A DNA stretch of 64,000 nt, taken from Rhizophagus sp. LPA8_4_AMF (Eukaryota; Glomeromycota; Glomeromycetes; Glomerales; Glomeraceae). This document shows, in pieces, positions 34,444-44,839 of the stretch. The first letter of the stretch is position 1; each line of letters starts with the position of its first letter. The translations under genes and the position numbers were made by a program. A model generated the notes under the pieces. It saw only the letters and a list, made by a program, of their open reading frames with translations, was not told the DNA's origin and made no database searches. Where the stretch lies: the NCBI GenBank assembly GCA_021464525.1, contig JADRCO010000041.1, positions 1 to 64,000 of the forward strand, written 5' to 3'.

Positions 34444-34496
34444 TTTTAATAACTATTGACATTTATTCTTTATTTTTATAGTGGAGAGCGGATTGA
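33938..34496 (+). CDS. SVIP-like small p97/VCP-interacting protein
   Basis: Three exons (33938-34180, 34247-34357, 34482-34496) give 122 residues. MGNIFSSC at the start is a good N-myristoylation (Gly2) and palmitoylation (Cys8) signal. Residues 68-78 read REDMLAAAQKR, an exact RX5AAX2R VCP-interacting motif. The protein ends SNLQWRAD, comparable to the Trp-containing end of animal SVIP. Animal SVIP is a myristoylated ER-membrane inhibitor of p97-dependent ER-associated degradation. The size is larger because of a Gly/Thr/Asn-rich middle with a 7-residue tandem repeat (KTNEQSL twice). The final 15-base exon follows an intron that is mostly T. The family call rests on motif order, not on overall similarity. 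Confidence 0.75.
34358..34481 (+). repeat. Near-homopolymeric poly-T intron
   Basis: The second SVIP intron holds 31 T (34365-34395), then ATATTA, then 40 T (34402-34441). An AG directly after the T run (34442-34443) is a competing acceptor that would give an immediate stop. Confidence 0.85.
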
Positions 34497-34819
34497 GATT
34501 CAGCTATTATTTATTGAACTATAATGTTATTTATTTAATTTATTTTGACAAGAAATATGTATTGAAAAGATATTTATAAATTTATTATAACAGATGATAA
34601 TATTATAAAGGATGAAAAAAAATAGGGTTTTCAAAGGAGATTTATCAGAAATCAACTAATTTATTTATTAATCATTTTATTATGGTTTACTTATTCATGT
34701 ATAAATATTTTGCATATTGAATCGGATTGGAAAGATTATTCTCTTTTAATATATTTAAACAGTAGTAAATAGGAATAATTTCTTTATTGCTTCTTTATCT
34801 TCACCTTTTCTTCCTAATC

Positions 34820-36159
34820 TCAATCTGTAATTATAATACCACCTTTTTTAAAAAAATCCCTTGCATGTTTAATAATATTAGTAGAAACTTGTTCAGCATC
34901 AAGATTTTTACCATAAACGTCAACAAATTCACCGTCCGGATTCATTAAATAAAAAAATATACTATGATCAACTAAATATTCTTCTCCCGGTTGTAACTTT
35001 GGCGGTTTACTAAAATATACTCTATATGATTTAGCCACTTTAGATACTTGTTCATATGATCCTGTTAATCCCACCATATCCTTATGGAAATCTGTGATAA
35101 GGTATAGAAGAAAAATTAGAAAAGAAAAAATATAAATTAAGAAAAACGTAAAATTAATAAGGATAAGCTTACCTTTAAGGTACTTACGAACTACTTCAAC
35201 GGAATCTCTTTCCGGATCACAGGTTATGAATATTGGGATTATAACTTTACTTCCACTGAATTCCTCACTGTTATCTATAAAAATTTATTTAACGAAAATT
35301 CAACTTTTTTTTAAAAAAATTAATCAAACTTACTTATAATATCGGTAACTTTAGACATTTTATCTAATTCTTCGGGACAAATATCAGGACAGTGAGTAAA
35401 ACCAAAATAAACTAATAAAAATTTTCCAAGAAAATCTTTATCTGTTACTAATTTTCCATCTTGATTTATTAATTCAAATGGTCCTCCTACTTTTGGTCTT
35501 CCTATTGACTTATTTGCTAATTCTTCTTTGCCTATATTTCCCAAAGCAATATTACTATTAAATAATTAAAAAGGAATCAATATATTAGAAACTTTTTTGT
35601 ATACATACGTTTTTCTAGTACCTTTTTTTTTTCATTTTTAAAATAAAAAAACAACCCTGTTCCTGTTACAACAAACAATACTAAACTTTTCCAATTAAAA
35701 GCCTGTTCATTTTGAAAGAAAAATTTTTTTGATTAATTCTCAAAAGGTTTAAAATTTTACGTAAAAGTATAAATATCTTACCCCAACAGTATAACGATCC
35801 CTCAAGGTTTCTTCGATTCCAACATTTTTAGGTGGCGTTTGTTGTTGCTTTTGTGAAGAAGTACTATTATATCTCACTTTACCGCCAGTTACATTTTTAT
35901 TAAGAATACGGGGATTAAAAAAGTTTTGTGATTTATTATTTAAAGTATTAATATTCCTTAAATAATACTAATTAATTCCATATAAAGATTACATTAGATG
36001 ATAAATTTAGTTGAAACCAAATTTAAAGCTATGTACTCTACCTGGTTCCTATATACCGAATATGAATTTCCAATCCTTTTAACTAAGATAATGTTTAATT
36101 TAAATTTTCATACAATAAATATGGTAATTATTCTTTAAAAACATACCAGCAGAATTCAT
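34820..36159 (-). CDS. SCO1: SCO1, mitochondrial copper chaperone for cytochrome c oxidase
   Basis: Seven or so exons; the first four are 36159-36147, 36082-36042, 35967-35782 and about 35702-35600. The N-terminus (MNSAVKRIGNSYSVYRNQ and beyond) is a mitochondrial presequence rich in Arg, Asn and Ser. A membrane span follows (SLVLFVVTGTGLFFYF). The thioredoxin-like domain holds the copper site FTHCPDICPEEL and the third ligand in YLVDHSIFFYLMNPDG. These are the Cys-x3-Cys and His of SCO proteins. The protein sits in the inner membrane facing the intermembrane space and metallates the CuA site. It ends FFKKGGIIITD. The 13-base first coding exon is short. Confidence 0.92.
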
Positions 36160-36305
36160 AATTCAAAAAAAAATACGAGAGCCTCATGTAACACGAGATC
36201 TACCAATTTCCCCAGTGTATTATATAATCAAAATTTTTCCGGAATGATAGGCACAAAAATCGAATACCCGTAAAATTTCAACAAAAAACTCTAACATCAG
36301 AAATC
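36160..36305. promoter_or_regulatory. 146-bp bidirectional upstream region, SCO1 / alkaline phosphatase
   Basis: The shortest divergent gap in the window. Both leaders and core promoters must fit here or overlap the genes. No clear TATA box is seen beyond ATTATATAAT near 36218. Confidence 0.45.
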
Positions 36306-39045
36306 ATGTCGAATAGTCGTTTGGATCCAGCGGAGACAGAACGTTTACTTAGTTTTGGCCCAGAACGCAGAAAGGTTGGTTAAAACCAGTGGAAGGTTGA
36401 AGTTTCCAATTCTTCCAATTTCAATGCTACTTCCAGTTATATGGATACACATGTATTTAAAAATAAAATATATCGGGAGGAATTTGTAATTGGAAAAAAT
36501 TGGAAAGAATTGGAAGGTCCAATTTTAATGAAAATTGGAAACTTTCGAGAAAATCACTGGTTAGACTATACTTTGATGAAATTTAATATTTATATTTTCA
36601 ATAAATAAATTTTCCAATATAATTTTAATTAAAAATTTATCTTATATTTGTTAATCAAATGAACTATATCAAACGATGATTTGAATTTAAATCTTATTTC
36701 TAAAGACGCGAAGAGAACTGTGTTTTGTATGTTTCACCGCGTTGATAATTGTAGGCGTGGTAATAGGATCAATTGCAGTATGGGTATCACTATCCTATGG
36801 TATGGAATGAAAATAAAATAATAATAACAATATTTTTTTAATCAAATATACTTATTAAATATTTAGTTGATTCTGGAAAAAGAAACGTCATCCTTATGAT
36901 CTCCGATGGATTTGGTCCTGCATCAGAAACATTTGCTCGTACTTATAAACAATACGTAAATAAATTAGAATATAACTATGCCACTCCTTTGGATGAAATT
37001 CTAGTTGGATCTTCTCGAACTAGATCATTTGATAGTCTTGTCACTGATTCTGCCGCTGGGGCTACAGCTTTTTCTTGTGGCATTAAAACCTATAATGGTG
37101 CTATAGGAGGTAGGTTATTGTTATATTTATAAATTAAAAAGTTATGTCTATCTAATTCGCGTACATTATTTATGTAGTTAACCCAAAGAAAGAACCTTGT
37201 GGTAACATATTAGAATCAGCAAAGTATTTGGGCTTGATAACAGGTTTAATTGCTACAAGTCGTATTACTGATGCTACACCAGCTTCATTTTCGGCTCATG
37301 TAGTTAATAGAACTATGGAATCTGATATTGCTGTACAACAAATTGGTGATAGACCTCTTGGAAGACAAGTTGATTTAATAATTGGTGGTGGTCGTTGCTT
37401 TTTCTTGCCAAACCATACAGCAGGAAGCTGTAGAATTGATGAACGTGACTTGGTTATAGAATCAAAGAAGAGAGGATTCAAATTCTTTTCTACGAGAAAA
37501 GAGTTTGATGATCTTGAACCAGGAGAAAACAAGTATGTTGTACAATACTTAATTTTTTTATTACTTAGAATTTATTGTTGTAACCTATATTTGCTATATA
37601 AATATAGTCTTCCTCTTTTAGGTCTATTCACACTCGATGTAAGTCGCTCTTTTTATCGATGATTTCATATTATGAATTGTAATTTATTGTACATTATACA
37701 ATAGGATATGTCATATGAAATCGATCGTGATCCTACTCAAGAGCCATCCTTAAAAGAAATGTCAGAAAAGGCTCTTAAATTCCTTGAAGCCGCAACTGCT
37801 AATAGCGATAAAGGCTTTTTCCTCATGATTGAAGGCAGCAAGATTGGTAATTGAATTTGAAATAAATTTTTAATTTTGATTTTTAATTGTGATTTTCAGT
37901 TTTCATTAGTTTTTTGTTATTTATTTTTTATGAATTTGTTCTTCTAAGACATGGCTGCGCATGTGTATGTATTTTATATTTTTAGTATTTTAAATATTCT
38001 AATATAAGGATATAAATTTATCTCATTTTTTGTTTAAATTTCCTGCAGGAATGACCCTGCTACACATGTACATGAAATCTTGGCTTATCATGATACAATT
38101 TCTCTTGTCAAGAAATATGTTGATGAGCATCCTGGTACGGTTATGATTTCAGTCAGTGACCATGAGACCGGCGGATTATCTCTTGCTCGTCAAGTCACTT
38201 CCGATTACCCAGAATATTTATGGTAAATATCTTCATTAAAAAATATTTTATTAAGATTTAAAATATTTTGTAAAAAATATTGTTCTTTTATAGGTATCCT
38301 GAACCCATAACACGTGTAAAGAATTCATCATATGTCCTTTCACAATTATTACTTAATTATTGGAAAAAAGATCGTGTTGAATATATTAAAAATATAATTC
38401 GTAACGGATTAGGAATTGAAGATTTTGAAGATTATTCTATCAATTGGTTAAGTGAAAATCGTGTTCAAATAGAATACGAACATTTTTTGGCTAATATGAC
38501 AAATTTTAAAGCTCAAATTGGGGTAATCTACTTTTAAATCTGGAACTTAATTATTAATTATTTTATTTAAAATATTACTAAATTTTTCTTATTTTTCTTT
38601 AAAAAAAAAAAATTGTTCTAGTGGGCAACACATGGACATTCTGCTATTGATGTCAATCTTTATGCGCATGGACAAAATACTGAAGTTTTACGTGGAAATC
38701 ATGAAAATACTGATATTGGAGATTTTATTACCAAATATCTTAATTTAGATCTTGATTTCATCACACGTAAATTAAACAGGTATGTCTTAAATAATTACTT
38801 AATGTAGTATTGATTATTATATATTTCACATTTACTAACAAACTTTTTTCCTCATTTAATTTAACAGCAATAATGGTATTTAGTTTTTAATTATAATTAC
38901 ATATTATTAATGTAATACTTAACTTATTTTTTTTTCTTCCTTTTTTTTTATAGATACATTCCATCAGGCTACTGATTCCACTCATTTCCATGATGATAAA
39001 TTCAATCATCATCATGGAATTAAGTTTGGTGATAAACATAATTAA
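36306..39045 (+). CDS. Vacuolar-type alkaline phosphatase (Pho8-like)
   Basis: About eleven exons. Exon 1 (36306-36374) gives a cytosolic tail MSNSRLDPAETERLLSFG. Exon 2 gives one membrane span (FTALIIVGVVIGSIAVWVSL), as in the type II protein Pho8. Catalytic features are ILMISDGFG (metal Asp), TDSAAGATAFSCG (phosphorylated Ser), SRITDATPASF, IEGSKIDMAAH, SDHETGG and THGHSA. A 16-base exon (37949-37964) carries the Asp-to-His part of the IDMAAH metal site. An 8-base exon (38868-38875) lies near the end. The last exon reads into a His-rich tail (KFNHHHGIKFGDKHN) ending at 39045. The first intron carries a MITE-like insertion. The protein would act in the vacuole lumen on phosphomonoesters. Confidence 0.92.
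36387..36559. mobile_element. MITE-like element in alkaline phosphatase intron 1
   Basis: The 173-bp block starts CAGTGG and ends CACTG, with longer imperfect inverted arms around AAGTTTCCAATT (near 36400 and 36540) and internal CCAATTTT/AATTGGAA words on both sides. The CAGTG end is of hAT type. The flanks GTTAAAAC and GTTAGACT agree only partly, so the target duplication is poor or decayed. Confidence 0.55.
37949..37964 (+). other. 16-nt microexon of the alkaline phosphatase
   Basis: Bounded by TTCTAAG and GTATGT. It adds the last two bases of an Asp codon, then Met-Ala-Ala-His and two bases of a Val codon. Including it gives the family motif IDMAAHVNDPATHVHE in frame. Confidence 0.85.
38868..38875 (+). 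other. 8-nt microexon of the alkaline phosphatase
   Basis: CAATAATG between AACAG and GTATTT. It joins LNS-NN-DTFHQ in frame to the last exon. The C-terminal tail is not conserved, so this rests on frame and splice sites alone. Confidence 0.65.
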
Positions 39046-39690
39046 AATTATATACGTGTAGTGTATATATTTTTTTGAGTTATTTTATTATAATTTAATT
39101 GAACCTATTATCATAGTTAAAAAATACCGAATTTGAGACTATGTTAATTGTGTCCTAAAAAAGTTAGCATTGCTTACTTTAGTTACTACCGACGATCTCG
39201 TGGCAAAATATTTCTTTCATTAATCAGGTTAATCCTCCTTTTTTTCACAGATGAATAATAAATTTGGAAATTTATCTTAAAGCAGCTTATTACTTATTAA
39301 ATATTTGTTCAAGAATTTATTATGTAAAAAATAACCCATGAATCCTTCACTTACTTAGGATAAATTTATTCAAAGTTATATAAATCTATATATGGCAAAA
39401 AAATTCATGATACAGACTGTTAGATATAAAAAAATTGAGAATTAAATTATTAGTTCTTATTAAAGTTGTTGTATAATGGAAGGAGTCAACCTGCGGTTTA
39501 TCACTTCAATCAGATCTGAAGTGATACGAGATTGCCCGATAGTAAAATTTTTTTCGGGAAACTTGAGTGATCGGAATCAGTCTATATATAGTAGTCGTGA
39601 TTTTGTTGATGATTTGTTTACTACCGATTTCTTCTCGTGCATCACTCGACATCATTAACACGAAAAAAAAAAATAAAAATAAATTTTACC
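39046..39690. other. Intergenic and leader of the H3K9 methyltransferase gene
   Basis: AT-rich. Near its end it has an upstream open frame of 60 codons at 39476-39658 and a perfect 10-bp inverted repeat at 39499-39526. An in-frame ATG at 39637 could extend the methyltransferase by 18 residues. Confidence 0.5.
39499..39526. repeat. Perfect 10-bp inverted repeat upstream of the SUV39-like gene
   Basis: TATCACTTCA at 39499-39508 and its reverse complement at 39517-39526 are separated by 8 bases. It could be a hairpin in the leader or a dimeric protein-binding site. Confidence 0.7.
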
Positions 39691-41028
39691 ATGGAATCTA
39701 TGGAATGCGAATATGAAGTTGAAAAGATAGTTGACCAAAAAGTTGTTAATGGGAATATTTACTATCAAATAAAATGGAAAGGTTATGATAATGAATATAA
39801 CTCATGGGAACCATGTCATAATCTCAATTGTTCAGAGTTATTATCTCGTTTTCAATGTGAACAAATAATTAGAAATAAAAAAATATTGGAAAAAAAACGT
39901 CAACAACTTCTTAAAGAACGTGATTCAAATGCATCTACATCCGGTAAAGATGGATCTTCTGTCCAGTTTTATAAAAAAGAAATTAAAAATTCCACTATTC
40001 ATAAAGAAACACGAATACAAAAAAACACTTCGGAGGCACAGTATAATAAAAGTAATAATAGTAATAATAGTATTGGAGTTAAAAGACCAATGACATTAGT
40101 TGAAAAATTCCAACAGCAAACTGGATTTGCATCTAATAAAAAACCTAAAATTATGATACCAATTCCATCACCTAAAGTTTTGGAGTTTGAAAGATTTCTT
40201 AATCGTTCTATTAAGAATGGTCCACCGATTTCTGTTATAAATGACATTGATGATGCTGGCATACCTTCGAACTTTACATATGTTGAAAACTACGTATATG
40301 GTGAAGGAGTGCCTTGTAGAATAGATCTAAGTGAGCGTTTGGTTGGGTGCAGGTGTAAAGAGGGATATTGTACTGCAAAAGGTTGTTCATGCTTCACTGA
40401 ACATACCGGAGCAAGGCTAAATTATGACAGAACAACATTTCAAGTGATGTTAAAACCTGGCAACGTAATTTATGAATGTAACTCCAAGTGTACTTGCCTT
40501 TCTAATTGCGTTAATCGGGTTTCTCAACGGAGGTCTGATTTGAGTTTAATGATTAAAAGATTTCCTAAAAAAGGTTGGGGTGTAATTACAAGGAGAAAAA
40601 TTCCCGAACGTGTATTTGTAACATATTATTACGGAGAAATAATAAAGTCTACAGAAGCTGATAGACGTGGATCTCAATATGATACAAAAGGATTAACTTA
40701 TCTTTTTGATCTTGATTATAATGCAGAAGATCATGATGAATGTGCTTACACTGTAGATGCTACATATTTCGGAAATTTTTCTCGTTTCTTTAATCATTCA
40801 TGTGATCCTAACTTGGTCGTATATCCTCTTATTAATGATAACGCCGATATTAGGTTACACCATATTGCTTTCTTTACAAGTAGAGAAATTCAAGTGGGCG
40901 AAGAATTAACTTTTAATTATTTTGGTAATTTTTATAACGAAGAGGTGGAGAGCGGTTTAAGCAAAATAAAGGAAAAATATGTTTGCAAATGTGGGTCAAC
41001 AAAGTGTATCGGTTATTTCCATAAGTAG
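39691..41028 (+). CDS. SUV39/Clr4-type histone H3K9 methyltransferase
   Basis: An intronless gene of 445 residues from the ATG at 39691, chosen because the chromodomain begins seven residues later. The chromodomain is at residues 8-60 (YEVEKIVDQKV; YQIKWKGYDNEYNSWEP). The pre-SET zinc cluster is at about 220-285 (GCRCKEGYC; CSCFTEHTG; CNSKCTCLSNC). The SET domain contains GWGVITRRKIP, the catalytic NHSCDPN and ELTFNYFGNF. The post-SET Cys cluster is KYVCKCGSTKCIGYF. This is the full Clr4/SUV39H arrangement: the chromodomain reads H3K9 methylation and the SET domain writes it, building heterochromatin. Complete absence of introns is notable beside intron-rich neighbours; retroposition is one explanation. 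Confidence 0.95.
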   Translation: MESMECEYEVEKIVDQKVVNGNIYYQIKWKGYDNEYNSWEPCHNLNCSELLSRFQCEQIIRNKKILEKKRQQLLKERDSNASTSGKDGSSVQFYKKEIKNSTIHKETRIQKNTSEAQYNKSNNSNNSIGVKRPMTLVEKFQQQTGFASNKKPKIMIPIPSPKVLEFERFLNRSIKNGPPISVINDIDDAGIPSNFTYVENYVYGEGVPCRIDLSERLVGCRCKEGYCTAKGCSCFTEHTGARLNYDRTTFQVMLKPGNVIYECNSKCTCLSNCVNRVSQRRSDLSLMIKRFPKKGWGVITRRKIPERVFVTYYYGEIIKSTEADRRGSQYDTKGLTYLFDLDYNAEDHDECAYTVDATYFGNFSRFFNHSCDPNLVVYPLINDNADIRLHHIAFFTSREIQVGEELTFNYFGNFYNEEVESGLSKIKEKYVCKCGSTKCIGYFHK

Positions 41029-41298
41029 GGTACCCTTTTTAATTTTTTTTCTTTTCATGAACATAGGTTTATAAATAGTTTTATCATTAATCATAATAAA
41101 CATGAGAAATAGATATAATGGCTAGTAATAATAATAATAATATGTAACAATTAAAATAAAATCATTTAGAATAAGAGATTTTAGTTTCAAAACTCTGATA
41201 TTTGCTATTGCGATATCAATTTTTTAATTTGAAAGTTCAAAATTTCAAGAAACAATTAAAATTTTTTAAGATTCATATAGATTCATGTATGGAATTTT

Positions 41299-42710
41299 CT
41301 ATTTGATGTTCATTTTTTTTTGTCTATATTTTAATTTCTTCTCTCGTCTTTTTTCTCTAGCTTGATCTTTATTTATTGGTGCGGTTGTTATAAGTTGTTT
41401 AATCCGTGTAGGAACATAATCAAAACTGGTCGATTTTAATTGAGTTGAAGTAGGTTCTATCTTTACTTGTGGTTGTTGTCCAAAGAAGAAAATGGAAGGC
41501 GATGATTCTGAGTGTGAAGAGGAGGCAACTTCAACCTTTATTTTTGGTTCATTATCATATGTCATTTCCACTTGTTTTCGTTTATTGGATGATAATGAAT
41601 GAGTAAATTTTTCTTCCACCTTTTCTTTTTTCACTTGTTCCTCTTTGAGAACTTTTCGTTCAATTAATAAATTTTCTGGCGGTTTAAGTGGATTCAACCA
41701 AGGTGCATTCACAGGTTTAACTTTCTCCTTAACCATTTTATAAATTTTTGTGAACTCTGGCGCATTTATCTGAATAAAATACGTTAACAAAAAAATTTTC
41801 ACTACCAAAAAATAACTCTCGTAATGAATAATATTATTTGGAATACCTTTACACCGATACACGATACTCTTTTGAAGTTCACCACATCAGAAATTCTTTT
41901 TGAAGCTCCGGAAGGCAATGGAACAAGTAATACATCACCAGCTATATTACATATTGTTGGAAAATGAGAATAAAGTTGTGGTAGAAGATCTGCTTTACAT
42001 ACAAAAACCATCTCTAATAAATAGTAATTCATTAAAGAATTAGATAATTGATAATTAGGATTAGCAGATATTAAAGAATGGGGATTTGTCATTCGTTCCA
42101 AATGTTTTGTCACTTCATTAATACCAAAACATATATTAGAACGTATTGATGAGATATTTTCCAATTTGTTTGAAGATATATCATCTTTACTGAATTCATC
42201 GTCATTACTTTCTACCTTGATACCTTTATCAAAAGCTTTTATTTTTTTGTTTCTCTTCTTTGAAGGTTTTTTCATTATTGATAAAGCTCTACGAACAAGA
42301 TATATACAGTTAGTAACTTAAATTTTTGGGACGTCATTTATCGAAGTAATATAATTAAATAAATTAATTTTACTCGCAAAGAACGTCTAAGATCTCATTT
42401 TGATCTTTAATTGAAACTTCAGGCCTAAAATATATTAAAATAATTAATATAAAACTAAATCATTTCTTTCGTTATACGATACTTACCAGCCTATATTAAA
42501 TGGAGAATCAAGGACAGCTTTAAAAACAGTTTTTCGCTTTTGTTCATATGTTCTGATAGAGTTACCAGTATATGTATTCACTCTTGGTGTTTCACTTTTA
42601 CTTCCTCTCCCTTGACTTTGACTACTTCTATTATTATTGTTGCCTAAGCTCTGGCCTTTAAAACCTTGTGAACGCTTATCTGTAGGTATTATTTGTTGTT
42701 TCTGTGACAT
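41299..42710 (-). CDS. Pop3-like RNase P/MRP protein subunit
   Basis: Four exons are inferred. The N-terminus is Gln/Asn/Ser-rich, then YEQKRKTVFKAVLDSPFNIG begins the conserved region. This continues with WPEVSIKDQNEILDVLC, a basic linker, and an L7Ae-like core: CFGINEVTKHLERM, LLEMVFVCKADLLPQLYSHF, VLLVPLPSGASKRISDVV and FKRVSCIGVK. That pattern matches fungal Pop3, the Rpp38-related subunit of RNase P and RNase MRP, nuclear/nucleolar. The C-terminal 160 residues are charged and basic at the end (KDQAREKRREKKLKYRQKK). Three stretches match the sumoylation consensus (GIKVES, KIKVEV, VKIEPT). The family call is from the core block only. Confidence 0.72.
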
Positions 42711-44297
42711 GTGAATTTATTTATTCTCTTTAAAATAATTGAAAATATGCTGCTACATATTTCTTTGATAATCATAAATTATAATTTGATGTCAAAAATT
42801 AACCAATTAATTACTACATCACTTTTTTCAGGGGAAAGGAATTACACTGCAGCGGGAGATAAAGTTGGTAACTTTTGCAGGTGAAATTGAATTGGAATAG
42901 CTTTATTACTTTGTCGAACGAATTTAGCATAAAACTTTATGGAAAAAAGATCACGTGAGCAATATATAAAATAATCAACAAAAAATAGGTTTTTTTTTAT
43001 TTTTTTTAATTTCCGTAAAAAAAAAAAAAAGAAATTAATAATAATAATTATAATAATTATTTAATGGAAGTTGATAATGGAAATTTTTACATTGGCAAAC
43101 ATACTTAAAAAAGGAAATAAATTTCCAAGCAAATAACTTATCCATTACTAGATTGCATATGAACAAACGAATTATTCAAATAGAAAGTGATAATATGCAA
43201 CTGTAACATTTTCCCATTGTCAATGTAACTAGGCGTATTAAAAAATCTCACGCATATTTATTCGGTTAATTTATCAAATGTTCACTCCTTTCGTTTCTTA
43301 TTTTTTTTTTTTTACAAGAAACTTTCAAAAATCAAAAAACCCAATTTTTTTTTATCTTCTTTTATTTTTATTTATTTATTTTTAAACGTAAGTGATTGAA
43401 TAGTTTCATGAAATTTTCTCAGGGACAATAAAAATATTAATTTCCGAATTGAACCATGTTTCAAGTGATCATCAAATAAAAATGCAAAGTAACAAGCCTT
43501 TTGCAGATATTGTGTAAAAATATATTTGGAATAGATAAAGTCTTAAGTCTTAAAATCTGCAGCAACTATTTTTTCTCTACCGAAATATTAAAAAAATATC
43601 CTTTTTTATATGATACTTTGTAATAATTAGGAAAAAAAAAAAAGAAAAAAAAAAAAAATTATTAGACGGTAGTCCTTTGTTGAAACTTTTTTTTTCACGA
43701 TACAATTTGATTTAAAAAAAAAAACGTGTGCTGCGGATGTGTACAACAGCGTGATTTAATCAAAGATGATAAACCAACATATATTTTTTAAAGTACTTAA
43801 TTGTATAAATAACAGATAATAAATTTATAAATTTTATTTTATTTTATTTATTTTTTTTTTTTGTTACAGTACGAAAAAGGGGAGTAAAATCCCAATATAT
43901 AAGGATTATTTGTCTCTACTCCGTTTGACAAATTCTTTATTCCCTAACTTTGAACAAAAAAGACGTAAATCTCAAAATAATATCACCAGATTTTAGTTCT
44001 TTTTTTCGCACTAAAAAATTTTCTTATATCCGATTACCCTTTCATTGTTTATATATACAACCTAAAAAAAAAAATAGCTTTCTTCATTTTTTTTTTTACT
44101 TTACCCAAGTATTTTTTTCTTGTGGTTTTATTAAAATTATTTTCCAAAAAATTTTACACTTCCTTTACGCTTATACAAACAAACAGATAAAAATAAAAAA
44201 ATAAAAAAAAAAAAACGTTTACATTTATAACTCTCTTTTTACGCTTTAAAACATTTATCTAAACTCAATATTCTCTTCTTATAAAAATATCTTTATT
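42711..44297. other. Long shared upstream region of Pop3 and Med15
   Basis: About 1.6 kb with A and T homopolymers (43010-43030, 43305-43320, 43630-43660, 43720) and a pyrimidine-rich leader just before Med15. A TCACGTG word lies near 42952. The small open frame at 43950-44204 is low-complexity Phe/Lys sequence and not a convincing gene. Confidence 0.5.
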
Positions 44298-44807
44298 ATG
44301 TCTAGTGGATTCTTTAACAACGTAAATCAACAAATAAACGTGAATGCGGCTGCTTCTTCTTCAAATGACTGGCGTTTGTTATTGCCAGACGAAGAACGTA
44401 AAACTAATGTTGGCATGTTATTTAAACTCTTTGAACTAGTGAAAAACAATTATAACAAGAATCAAAGATTTATTGCTTCAAAGAAGTGGGAAGACGATGC
44501 ATATAACAAGGCCAATTCAAAAGAAGAATATCAACAAACAATAGCAACAAGAATGCAGCACTTTAGGCGACAACTGCAACAACAGCAACAAAATCAGCAG
44601 GCTGTTACTGTTCAACAACAGGCTTCGCAAGTAGCCCAGCAACAAGTGACTCCACAGCAAGAAGTAGTTAAACAGCAAAATTTACAACAATCGTTGCTCT
44701 CTCAAATCCCACAACAGCAGTCACAACAACAACAACACCAACAGCAACAGCAGCAACACCAACAGCAACAACAGCAACAACAACAACAACAGCAACAACA
44801 ACAACAA

Positions 44808-44839
<32 letters not shown>

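Noticed and set aside
37228-37662. Alkaline phosphatase read straight through past 37530
   Set aside because: Continuing past the GTATGT donor gives Leu/Tyr-rich intron sequence; splicing restores ENNLPLLGLFTLD and the family pattern.
39476-39658. 60-codon frame as an independent small gene
   Set aside because: It is too short, has no recognisable features and overlaps the methyltransferase leader; kept only as a possible upstream frame.
43950-44204. 84-residue Phe/Lys-rich frame before Med15
   Set aside because: It lies in a homopolymer-rich leader, lacks any domain, and its composition follows from A and T runs.
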